12,131 nt of DNA from an uncultured Clostridium sp. (GTDB lineage: Bacteria; Bacillota; Clostridia; TANB77; CAG-508): the NCBI GenBank assembly GCA_947643945.1, contig CANRXN010000006.1, positions 1 through 12,131 of the forward strand, given 5' to 3'. Position numbers and translations under genes: made by a program. Of this stretch, positions 5,634-12,131 are shown in pieces. The notes beneath the pieces are model-generated. The model searched no databases. It was not told the origin of the DNA and saw only the letters and a program-made list of their open reading frames with translations. Position 1 is the stretch's first letter, and every line of letters begins with the position of its first letter.

Positions 5634-7533
5634 ATGTTTCATATTGAAGAGGAACTAAAAAAATTGCCCAATCGACCAGGTGTCTATGTTATGAGAGATA
5701 GGGAAGACAACATTATCTATGTAGGAAAAGCAATCTCTTTAAAAAACAGAGTTAGGTCATATTTTAGAAAAACCGATAAAACAGCAAGAATCGAAAAAAT
5801 GGTCAGTTTAATTGACCATTTTGAATATATAGTAGTAGATAACGAAGCAGAGGCATTAATTTTGGAATGTAATTTGATAAAAAAGCACAGACCAAAATTT
5901 AATGTCTTATTAAAAGACGATAAAACCTACCCTTATATTAAAATTGACTTGAACCAAGATTATCCGGGAGTATCTATCACAAGAAGGATTGTAAAAGATG
6001 GATCAAAATACTTTGGGCCTTATGCAAATCCTGGTGCTGCCAAGGAAATGGTCAATTTTATCAAAGAAAGATATAAAATTCGTCAATGTAAAACTTTAAA
6101 AGAAAGACCAAGACCATGCTTAAACTATCATATAGGAAAATGTTTAGCCCCTTGCATGAAATATGTTTCTAAAGAAGAATACCGAAAACAAATTGACGAA
6201 ATTGTAGATTTGCTAGAAGGAAAAACAGACAAAATAGTAAAAGAATTAGAAGCCCAAATGGAAGAGGCATCAAGAAAACTAGACTTTGAAAAGGCAGCCT
6301 ACTTAAGAGATAAAGTGCAAGCCATAGAAAGAGTTTCTACCAAGCAAAAAATATCCAATGTATTTGAAAACAACATTGATGTCATAGGAATTGCCAAATC
6401 AAGCTTAGAAGTCTGTATTGAAATCTTTTTTGTAAGAGGAAGCAAAATGATTGGAAGAGAGCATTACTTCTATCAGGACTTAAAAGACATGGAAGATAAA
6501 GAAATACTAGCTGGATTTATTAAGCAATATTACTTAGACAATCCAAACATTCCCAATAAAATTATGATAAAAGAAGAAATAGAAGACAAAGAAGCAATCG
6601 AACAATGGTTATCCACAAGTTTAGGCAAAAAAGTGGAAATCAAAACACCAAAAAAAGGAGAAAAACTAAGATTTGTGGAAATGGCAGAAAAAAATGCAAA
6701 AGTAACCTTAGAAAATAAAGAAAAAGACAAAGGTGAGATTTTGTTAGAATTAAAAGAAGTTTTAAATCTGGACAAACTGCCAAGAAAAATCGAAACCTAC
6801 GACATATCCAACCTAGCCGGAGAATACACGGTAGCTGCTATGTGTGTCATGCAAGACCGGTGTTATCAAAAAGAACCTATCTAGAAGATTTAAAATAAAA
6901 ACCGTATTTGGGCAAGACGACCCAAGATGTATGGAAGAAGTAATAATAAGAAGGTTAAAACACTCCATCGAAAATCCAAACGGAGGCTTTGGCGAATTAC
7001 CAGACGTTATCTTTGCCGATGGCGGAATTACCCAGATTAGAGCCGTCCAAAATGCGATCCAAAAAGTAAATGATTTTGGGGACGATGTTTTTTGGGACGG
7101 GGTCAAAAAACATCGCTTAGAAGAGAATTTTGAAGACGTAAGTAAAAAATCTTATAACGAAAAAGATTGTGAGAAACAAAATAAAAAGCTAGAAATTCCT
7201 GTGTTTGGAATGGTTAAAAATGATAAGCACCAAACAAGAGCTTTAATGGATGACCAAAGAAGGGAACTAAAAATTTCAGCAAATTTAATGAAGGTTATTA
7301 CCAATTTCCAAGATACGGTACATGATACAGCAATTACCTATCATAGAAAATTAAGAGATAAACAAATAACAAAATCAGCTTTAGACGAAATTGATGGAAT
7401 TGGAGAGGCTAAGAAACAGGCATTGTTAAAGTATTTTGGAAGTGTAGAAAAGATAAAACAAGCCAGCCAAGAGGAATTGATGCAGGTAAAGGGAATTAGC
7501 AGAAGTTTAGCCAAGAAAATTTTAGGAGATTAA
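5634..7533 (+). CDS. uvrC: Excinuclease ABC subunit C, read through one +1 shift at a CGG codon
   Basis: Dual-incision nuclease of nucleotide excision repair; works with UvrA and UvrB. The first frame holds the GIY-YIG nuclease (GVY 16-18, YVGKA 29-33), the cysteine-bearing linker, and the UVR domain that binds UvrB (about 205-240). It ends early at TAG 6882-6884. The second frame, open to TAA 7533, holds the rest of the RNase H-like nuclease and tandem HhH motifs (about 583-630). Codon 409 (6858-6860) is CGG. Skipping one C gives QDGVIKK, where the family has a conserved Gly before the YRR(Y/F)KIKT block, here SRRFKIKT. The joined protein has 632 residues, near the usual 600-620. Catalytic residues then come from both frames: D390, D462 (FADGG) and H563 (HDTAITYHR). 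ATG 5634 has AAAAGGAAA upstream at slightly long spacing. Confidence 0.95.
6858..6860 (+). other. Putative +1 recoding site: CGG in uvrC
   Basis: In-frame CAA-GAC-CGG-TGT. Dropping a C gives GAC-(C)-GGT-GTT-ATC (D-G-V-I) and restores the whole C-terminal half. It is the only in-frame CGG of the gene, although CGG occurs out of phase several times (in CCG-GGA, GCC-GGA, ACG-GTA, AAC-GGA, GGC-GGA, GAC-GGG and ACG-GTA). No homopolymer longer than CC is present. Confidence 0.88.
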
Positions 7534-7563
7534 AACGAGGAAATTAATGTTTCTTCGTTTTTT
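7533..7563 (+). terminator. Terminator after uvrC
   Basis: AACGAGGAAA pairs with TTTCTTCGTT across a loop of about six bases and is followed by a T run (7558-7563). It starts at the uvrC stop codon. Confidence 0.8.
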
Positions 7564-7572
7564 ATGCCTATG

Positions 7573-7610
7573 GCAAGTTAAGGAAAAACCTTTCACTTGC
7601 GACATTTTTT
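7573..7610 (+). terminator. Second hairpin with T run, probable terminator
   Basis: GCAAGT (7573-7578) pairs with ACTTGC (7595-7600), and AAGG (7580-7583) with CCTT (7589-7592), across AAAAA. GACA and then six T follow. It may back up the uvrC terminator or end a short transcript. Confidence 0.5.
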
Positions 7611-7681
7611 AAAATATAGGAATATTTTAAAATTTTCTAGCATATACATATAAGGAAAAAATAAGAAGGGAGATTTTTTAT

Positions 7682-7891
7682 ATGGAATATGCAAAAGATG
7701 AAGTTTTTCAAGTTAGGTATCAAACCAAATTAAATCGATTGGAAATGGCAAAGGAAGGGTGGACAAGCAGATTTTATCAAAAAATAAGAAGGCATAAGTT
7801 ATTAACGACTGTGGTTATCGCTTTTTTTACATTTGCCATGATTAATTTTTTTATGATATGCAATTTCATGAAAATTTTACAAAATGTTTGA
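7682..7891 (+). CDS. Small single-pass membrane protein, function unknown
   Basis: 69 residues from ATG 7682, behind GAAGGGAG (7665-7672). The first 40 residues are charged and helical (MEYAKDEVFQVRYQTKLNRLEMAKEGW, then basic KIRRHK). They are followed by one hydrophobic segment of about 20 residues (LLTTVVIAFFTFAMINFFMI), so the protein probably sits in the membrane with its N-terminus in the cytoplasm by the positive-inside rule. I do not recognise the family. It stands between the uvrC terminators and the hicBA promoter and appears to be transcribed alone; no convincing promoter was found in 7611-7680. Confidence 0.7.
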   Translation: MEYAKDEVFQVRYQTKLNRLEMAKEGWTSRFYQKIRRHKLLTTVVIAFFTFAMINFFMICNFMKILQNV

Positions 7892-7916
7892 ATTTAGGAC
7901 ACAAATAGGGTATAAC
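7888..7916 (+). promoter_or_regulatory. hicBA promoter
   Basis: TTGAAT (7888-7893), 17 bases, TATAAC (7911-7916), about 30 bases ahead of hicB. The -35 overlaps the end of the small membrane-protein gene. Antitoxin autoregulation would be expected for this system; I see no clear palindrome. Confidence 0.7.
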
Positions 7917-7944
7917 ATAAAACAACGAAAGGAGAAATAGATAT

Positions 7945-8148
7945 ATGAGCATAAAGTATAATGTAATGATACAAAAAGAAGAAAATTGGTATGTAGCAAA
8001 ATGCATTGATAACAATGTAGCATCGCAGGGAGAAACAATTGAAGAAGCTATGCAAAATTTAAAAGAAGCGTTAGAGTTATATACCCAAACAGAAAAGCCA
8101 GAACAACCTAAAGATGTGTTTATTACAACATTGGAGGTGGCAGTATGA
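7945..8148 (+). CDS. hicB: HicB-family antitoxin
   Basis: 67-residue antitoxin with the partly degraded RNase H-like fold of HicB: MSIKYNVMIQKEENWYVAKC, a turn with GETIEEAMQNLKEALELY, and an acidic tail. It would bind and block the HicA mRNA interferase. It is of the short type without a C-terminal DNA-binding domain, so autoregulation may need another protein. ATG 7945 follows GAAAGGAG (7927-7934) at somewhat long spacing. Its stop TGA (8146-8148) overlaps the hicA start as ATGA, giving coupled translation. This TGA stop also argues that TGA is not reassigned in this organism. Confidence 0.88.
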   Translation: MSIKYNVMIQKEENWYVAKCIDNNVASQGETIEEAMQNLKEALELYTQTEKPEQPKDVFITTLEVAV

Positions 8149-8329
8149 GTTCAAAGTATCCTGTGCTACCTCCAGAAAAAATTATCAAAGCAATGAAAAA
8201 TTAGGATTTTGTAAGATATCACAAAAAGGTAGTCATGTTAAATACATAAATGAAGAAACAAAAAGAGTTTTTATTATTCCCATGCATTATGAAATTGCAA
8301 AGGGAACGCTAAAAAGCATCTTAGAGTAA
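8145..8329 (+). pseudogene. hicA: HicA-family toxin with a one-base gap
   Basis: HicA is a small double-stranded-RNA-binding-fold mRNA interferase. ATG 8145 (overlapping the hicB stop) opens MSSKYPVLPPEKIIKAMKN and meets TAG at 8202-8204. The remaining family sequence, LGFCKISQKGSHVKY with the catalytic His and then IIPMHYEIAKGTLKSIL, lies in the next frame up to TAA 8327-8329. One A missing from the tract 8196-8200 (five A instead of six) explains the break. This is a loss of a base, with no CGG nearby, so it differs from the other frame breaks. It may be true inactivation of the toxin, A-tract slippage, or a sequencing error. A long ORF from 8114 in the second frame is only an upstream extension and not a credible start. 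Confidence 0.8.
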
Positions 8330-8387
8330 GCTGATATAGAATTAAATCAATTTTTAGAGAAATTATAATAATTTATTCGAAATATCC

Positions 8388-8416
8388 TTGGAAAAACCAA
8401 CCAAATATGGTAAAAT
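8388..8416 (+). promoter_or_regulatory. Promoter of the methyltransferase gene
   Basis: TTGGAA (8388-8393), 17 bases, TAAAAT (8411-8416). GGGAGG follows at 8435-8440. Confidence 0.7.
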
Positions 8417-8471
8417 AATACTATTCTAAGAAAAGGGAGGAATAGTAGTTAATTTAAGCTACCCAAAAAAT

Positions 8472-9336
8472 ATGAAACTTGCAAACGAATGGAAAGAATA
8501 TAAAATATTAGACATGGCAGATGGTCAAAAGCTAGAAAAATGGGGAGACGTAATCTTAGCAAGACCAGACCCACAAATTATTTGGAAGGACAAAAGTTAT
8601 CCAAACAAATGGAAAGAAATCAATGCAACCTATCATAGAAGTAAAACTGGTGGTGGTGCATGGGAATTTAAAAAGAAAATGCCAAAAGCATGGCAAGTGC
8701 ATTACAAAAACCTGACCTTTAACATTAAACCTATGGGCTTTAAGCACACAGGACTTTTTCCAGAGCAAGCTGTCAACTGGGATTGGATGATAAACAAAAT
8801 TAGAAATGCCAAAAGAGAAATTAAGGTATTAAACTTATTTGCATATACTGGGCGGGGCAACGGTTGCCTGCTTATCAGCAGGAGCATCAGTATGTCATGT
8901 AGATAGCTCAAAAGGAATGACAACATGGGCAAAGGAAAATGTGATTTCTTCTGGATTACAAGATAAAAAAGTTCGCTTTATCATTGACGATGTTGTAAAA
9001 TTTGTAAGCCGAGAAATTAGGCGTGGCAACCATTATGATGCCATTATCATGGATCCGCCATCTTATGGAAGAGGAGCAAAAGGAGAAGTTTGGCAATTTG
9101 AAAACAACATTTATGATTTAGTAGAATTATGTACGCAAGTGTTATCGGCCGATCCACTATTTTTCTTGATTAATTCTTATACAACAGGAATTTCAAGTAT
9201 GGTTTTACAAAATATTTTAGCATTAACGGTAGATAAGAAACAGAAAGGAAAGCTAGAATGTGGCGAAATTGGACTACCTATGGAAAATTCTAAGTTAGTG
9301 CTACCTTGTGGGATTTATGGAAGATGGGAGCAATGA
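8472..9336 (+). CDS. RlmI/RlmK-like SAM-dependent RNA methyltransferase, read through one +1 shift at a CGG codon
   Basis: Class I methyltransferase of the Methyltrans_SAM group (related to RlmI and the RlmK half of RlmKL), probably acting on 23S rRNA; the exact base is unknown. The first frame (codons 1-144) gives the N-terminal part with LEKWGDVILARPDPQIIW and the start of the SAM site VLNLFAYTG, then stops. The +1 frame continues with GATVACLSAGA, HVDSSKGMTTWAKEN, and the catalytic-type motif DPPSYGRG (D194-Y198). Codon 128 (8853-8855) is CGG; skipping C gives FAYTGGATVA, the expected glycine-rich SAM loop. The joined protein has 287 residues, normal for the group. The first ATG is 8472, but the strong GGGAGG site is 30 bases upstream. 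A non-ATG start near 8445-8450 (adding a few residues ending in NLSYPKN) is possible. It overlaps the upstream extension of the rluA-type gene. Confidence 0.88.
8853..8855 (+). other. Putative +1 recoding site: CGG in the methyltransferase gene
   Basis: In-frame ACT-GGG-CGG-GGC. Without the C it reads ACT-GGG-GGG-GCA-ACG (T-G-G-A-T), exactly the SAM-binding loop. Removing one G of the preceding GGG would give the same protein, so the bases alone cannot place the indel. The next CGG, in ACG-GTT at 8861, is out of phase and does no harm. Confidence 0.85.
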
Positions 9337-9359
9337 TTTTGGGGATGGAGGAGAAAGAG

Positions 9360-10058
9360 ATGCAAAACTTAAAAATATTATTTGAAGACAATCACATAAT
9401 CGTAGTAGAAAAAATGCCAAACATTCCATCACAAGCAGATAAAACAGAAGACTTAGATATGCTAACTCTTGTAAAGCAATACATCAAGGAAAAATACAAC
9501 AAGCCAGGGAATGTCTATTTAGGGCTAGTTCATAGGTTAGATAGACCCGTTGGCGGAATCATGATTTTTGCTAAAACTTCAAAAGCAGCTTCAAGACTAA
9601 GTAATCAAGTAAGAGAAAAAACGTTCAAGAAAAAGTATTTAGTAGTAGTGGATGGAAAAGTTTTTCCTAAGCAAGGAAGCCTAGAAGACTATTTATATAA
9701 AGATGAAAGACATAATATGAGTAAGGTGGTAACCAAGGATAAGAAAAATGCAAAACTTGCCAAGTTAGATTATAAAGTTTTAAAGCATAATGAAGTAAAG
9801 GATTTAAGCCTATTAGAAATTGATTTACATACAGGAAGACATCACCAAATAAGGGTACAATTAGCACATTTTGGTCATAGTATTTTTGGGGATCAAAAGT
9901 ATGGAACAAGGGGACAAGGAAAGCAAATTGCTTTGTGGGCTTATAGCCTTACAGTTCAGCATCCTGTTACGAAAGAGAAAATGACATTTGAAGATTTGCC
10001 AGAACCAATAGGAACGTGGTGTATTTTAAAAGAGGAGCAAAAAATCAACAAAATTTAG
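9360..10058 (+). CDS. RluA-family RNA pseudouridine synthase
   Basis: Converts uridine to pseudouridine in rRNA or tRNA. The catalytic motif HRLDRPVGG has the nucleophile D61, and LEIDLHTGRHHQIRVQLAHFGHSIFGDQKY is the conserved C-terminal block of the RluA group. There is no N-terminal S4 domain: the protein begins at once with LKILFEDNHIIVVEK, so it is the short form. ATG 9360 is chosen because GGAGGAG (9347-9353) sits six bases upstream and the family starts here; the frame is open from 9306, inside the methyltransferase gene. The result is 232 residues. It follows the methyltransferase by 23 bases and is probably in its operon, pairing two RNA-modifying enzymes. The target base cannot be told from sequence alone. 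Confidence 0.92.
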   Translation: MQNLKILFEDNHIIVVEKMPNIPSQADKTEDLDMLTLVKQYIKEKYNKPGNVYLGLVHRLDRPVGGIMIFAKTSKAASRLSNQVREKTFKKKYLVVVDGKVFPKQGSLEDYLYKDERHNMSKVVTKDKKNAKLAKLDYKVLKHNEVKDLSLLEIDLHTGRHHQIRVQLAHFGHSIFGDQKYGTRGQGKQIALWAYSLTVQHPVTKEKMTFEDLPEPIGTWCILKEEQKINKI

Positions 10059-10076
10059 AGAAATTTCAAAAAGTAT

Positions 10077-10105
10077 TTGCATTTTGGAAAAAATTATGTT
10101 ACAAT
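10077..10105 (+). promoter_or_regulatory. secG promoter
   Basis: TTGCAT (10077-10082), 17 bases, TACAAT (10100-10105). The transcript leads into secG and, past a hairpin, rnr. Confidence 0.72.
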
Positions 10106-10150
10106 AGCGTAGTATTAAAAAGAGAGAAACCGTAGGGAGGAAAAAAATAA

Positions 10151-10399
10151 ATGGAAATAGCAAAAGGAATACTAATTGTAATCTACTTTATGGTAGCAGT
10201 AGTCTTAATTATACTAACACTAATCCAATCAAAAGAAGATGCAGGACTATCTTCAACCATAACAGGTTCATCAACAAACAACTTCTTTGAGAAAAACAAA
10301 GGAAGAACCAAAGAAGGAAAACAAAAAAAATGGACAATTATATTAGCAGTAGTATTTGCAATACTAACCATAGCATTGGGTATATTATATATGGCATAG
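10151..10399 (+). CDS. secG: Preprotein translocase subunit SecG
   Basis: Small membrane subunit of the SecYEG channel. The 82 residues have two hydrophobic segments (about 5-25 and 60-80) joined by the family loop IQSKEDAGLSSTITGSSTNN and a basic stretch (KNKGRTKEGKQKK). ATG 10151 follows AGGGAGG (10134-10140). SecG followed by rnr is a common order in Firmicutes, which supports both calls. The gene lies behind its own promoter and in front of a hairpin that probably trims read-through into rnr. Confidence 0.95.
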   Translation: MEIAKGILIVIYFMVAVVLIILTLIQSKEDAGLSSTITGSSTNNFFEKNKGRTKEGKQKKWTIILAVVFAILTIALGILYMA

Positions 10400-10410
10400 A
10401 AAAAATAGTA

Positions 10411-10445
10411 AGAAGAGCGGTTTTATTAAAACTTGCTCTTTTTTC
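10411..10445 (+). terminator. Hairpin between secG and rnr, terminator or attenuator
   Basis: AAGAGC-G-GTTTT (10413-10424) pairs with AAAAC-TT-GCTCTT (about 10428-10440) across ATT, followed by a T run. No separate promoter is evident before rnr, so termination is probably partial. Confidence 0.78.
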
Positions 10446-10477
10446 GAAAAAATCAATATAAGAGAAAGGAAAAAATA

Positions 10478-12131
10478 ATGAAAGAACAAGAACAGAAAAT
10501 CTTAGAATTACTGAAAGACAAGGACTATGTGCCTATGAAGGCAAAAGAAATTGCCATGATAATGAGAGTACCCAAAAAAGAATATAGGGACTTCTTAGAA
10601 ATACTTGGCAATTTAGAATTAAACTTCAAAATACAAAAAAACAGAAAAAATAGATATCGTCTAATCGAAAAAACTTACTATGATGGCATCTACCGAAAAA
10701 ACCAAAAAGGCTTTGGTTTTGTAAGATTAGAAGACCATCAGGACGAAATTTACATAGGCAAAGAAAATTCATTAAATGCACTAAACGGAGACAGAGTATT
10801 AATTGAAATCTTAGAAGAAGAAAACAAAGTTAAAAGTGCAGAAGGAAAAGTTGTAAAAATCCTAAAGCATGAAAAAGACACGATTGTAGGAATCTTCCAA
10901 AACAACAAAAGCTTTGGATTTGTAGTGCCAGACGACAAAAATTTTGGAACCGACATTTTTATCCCTAAAAAAGATATGGGAAAAGCAAGAAACAACCATA
11001 AAGTTTTAGTAAAAATAACCAAATATCCTTCTAAACGGAAAAAAAGCAGAAGGAAAAATCTTAGAAGTACTCCGGAAATGTAAACGAAGCAGGAGTTGAT
11101 ATGCTATCATTAATCAAAGAATACAATCTACCATCCACCTTTCCAGAGCAGGTTGTGCAAGAAGCAAAACATTTTGAAAATAAAGTAGACAAAAAAGACA
11201 TACCCAATCGAGTCGATTTTCGAGATAGAGAAATTTTTACCATTGATGGTGAAGATGCAAAAGACTTAGACGATGCGGTTCGTGTAGAAAAACTAAAAAA
11301 CGGAAATTACAAATTAGAAGTACACATTGCCGATGTAAGTTTCTATGTAAAAGAAAATAGCTTACTAGACCAAGAAGCATTATTAAGAGGAACTAGCATT
11401 TATATGTTAGGAAGAGTTATTCCCATGCTTCCAAGAGAACTATCAAACGGGATTTGTAGCTTAAATGAAGGAGAAGACCGATTTACTTTATCTTGCATCA
11501 TGGAAATCGATAGCAAAGGAAATGTAATAGCCAGTGAAATCGTAAAAGGGATTATTAATGTTACTAAAAGGATGAGCTATACAGATGTACAAGCAATCAT
11601 AGAAAATTCCAATCAGCAAACCATAAAAAAATATGAACCATATATTTCTCATTTTAAATTAATGGAAGAACTAGCCAAAATCTTAAAAAACAAAAGGATA
11701 GAACAGGGTTACCTAAACTTAGACATTCCAGAAAGTAAAATCGACTTAGATATGGATGGAAAAGTAACTAATATTTCTAAATATGAAACCACATTTGCCC
11801 ACGAAATTATTGAGCAATTTATGCTAACGGCCAATGAAACCATAGCAGAAAAATTCTTTTGGTTAGAAGCACCATTTATTTACCGTGTTCACGAAGAGCC
11901 AGACCTTGAAAAAATTAAAGAACTAAACAAATTCTTATTTAACTTTGGTATGAAAATAAAAGCAAATCAAGATAACATCTATCCAAAAGAATTTGCCAAA
12001 ATATTAGGAGAAGTAAAAGGAAAAGAAGAAGAAAAAGTAGTATCTAACTTAGTCTTAAGAACCTTAAAAGTAGCAAGATACGAAGCAATTAATCAAGGAC
12101 ACTTTGGAATAGCAAGTAAATACTACTGTCA
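10478..12131 (+). CDS. rnr: Ribonuclease R (3'-5' exoribonuclease), 3' end outside the window, two +1 shifts at CGG codons
   Basis: Degrades structured RNA, including rRNA and mRNA fragments; often acts with SsrA/SmpB. ATG 10478 has AGAAAGGA (10463-10470); the frame extends upstream to 10433 but that part overlaps the terminator. Order: N-terminal winged helix (PMKAKEIAMIMRVPKKEYRDFL), two cold-shock OB folds (GFGFVRLED; SFGFVVPDD), then the RNB domain with the acidic cluster DGEDAKDLDD (D256, D262, D264, D265). The frame from the start codon stops at TAA 11081-11083, before the RNB domain. CGG codons at 11036-11038 (residue 187) and 11073-11075 (residue 199) mark two +1 shifts, 12 residues apart. 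Reading Gly at both gives KYPSKGKKAEGKI and EVLGNVNEAGVD, the family's normal pattern. About 550 codons are visible, and the frame is open at 12131. Confidence 0.95.
11036..11038 (+). other. Putative +1 recoding site 1 in rnr: CGG
   Basis: In-frame TCT-AAA-CGG-AAA. Skipping C reads AAA-(C)-GGA-AAA-AAA-GCA and gives SKGKKAEGKI, with Gly where RNase R has the KG-x-x-x-EGKI pattern. Losing an A from the next run (11039-11045) instead would give SKRKKAEGKI, which lacks that Gly. The protein pattern therefore places the event on the C. Confidence 0.88.
11073..11075 (+). other. Putative +1 recoding site 2 in rnr: CGG
   Basis: In the frame set by site 1, GTA-CTC-CGG-AAA-TGT. Skipping C gives CTC-(C)-GGA-AAT-GTA (L-G-N-V), matching the conserved VLG segment, and opens the frame to the window end. 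This CGG is in phase only if site 1 has already shifted, which is strong internal evidence for the rule. Confidence 0.9.

Noticed and set aside
7945..8148. TGA or other stop-codon reassignment
   Set aside because: hicB ends naturally at TGA, and the TAG and TAA ends of the intact genes give normal lengths.
10433..10477. Longer rnr start at 10433
   Set aside because: It overlaps the terminator hairpin and T run after secG; ATG 10478 has its own binding site.
552..11075. Random sequencing or assembly indels
   Set aside because: Random errors would not all fall on CGG in phase, all be one-base gains, and all precede a conserved Gly. A systematic base-calling error on CGG is still conceivable, but 22 out-of-phase CGG triplets in the same genes cause no break.
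552..11075. CGG simply reassigned to another amino acid
   Set aside because: Reassignment alone would not change frame; at all five sites the downstream protein is in the +1 frame.
543..11083. Plain gene decay (four pseudogenes)
   Set aside because: aspS is essential and uvrC and rnr are core genes. There are no other stops or losses in them, promoters and a T-box are intact, and all breaks share one codon and phase.
1..12131. CRISPR array, transposon, tRNA or rRNA gene
   Set aside because: No regularly spaced repeats, terminal inverted repeats with a transposase, or tRNA-like cloverleaf were seen on either strand.

Overview
The window is low-GC DNA (long A/T-rich stretches, AGA as the main Arg codon, strong AGGAGG-type ribosome binding sites, consensus TTGACA/TATAAT promoters, a T-box leader, a NifS/NifU/Rrf2 iron-sulfur operon). 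This points to a Firmicutes bacterium, most likely an anaerobic member of the Clostridia. It holds housekeeping genes and no phage or transposon.

Layout. Minus strand, 11-2077: aspS (aspartyl-tRNA synthetase) behind a T-box leader and its promoter. Plus strand from 2119 on: a 46-residue helical small ORF; an XRE-type regulator; iscR-like Rrf2 repressor with its operator; nifS-nifU behind a promoter covered by two perfect copies of the same operator; hpt; uvrC; a one-pass membrane protein; hicB-hicA (hicA broken); an RlmI/RlmK-like methyltransferase; an RluA-type pseudouridine synthase; secG; and the first part of rnr (RNase R), cut by the window end. The themes are translation and RNA metabolism, Fe-S assembly, purine salvage, DNA repair and secretion.

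The main discovery candidate. Four conserved genes (aspS, uvrC, the methyltransferase, rnr) appear broken by five +1 frame changes. All five fall on an in-frame CGG codon. Skipping the C puts the ribosome on GGN, and the resulting glycine lies at a position where the family normally has glycine. I found no other in-frame CGG in any gene of the window, although I counted 22 out-of-frame CGG trinucleotides in the same genes. Apart from the small toxin gene hicA, every gene break in the window is at a CGG. This fits a genome-wide decoding rule: CGG has no normal Arg reading, and CGGN is read as glycine with a +1 frame change (C skipped, or a four-base codon). It is hard to explain by random sequencing errors or gene decay, because it hits essential genes, one codon, one phase and one amino acid. 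Without this event aspS would lose class II motif 3, uvrC its second nuclease domain, the methyltransferase most of its SAM fold, and rnr its whole catalytic domain.

Secondary points are the TTCCTA-N9-TAGGAA operator set of the Fe-S regulon, a duplicated leader in front of hpt and uvrC, a palindrome between two divergent promoters, and the separately broken hicA.
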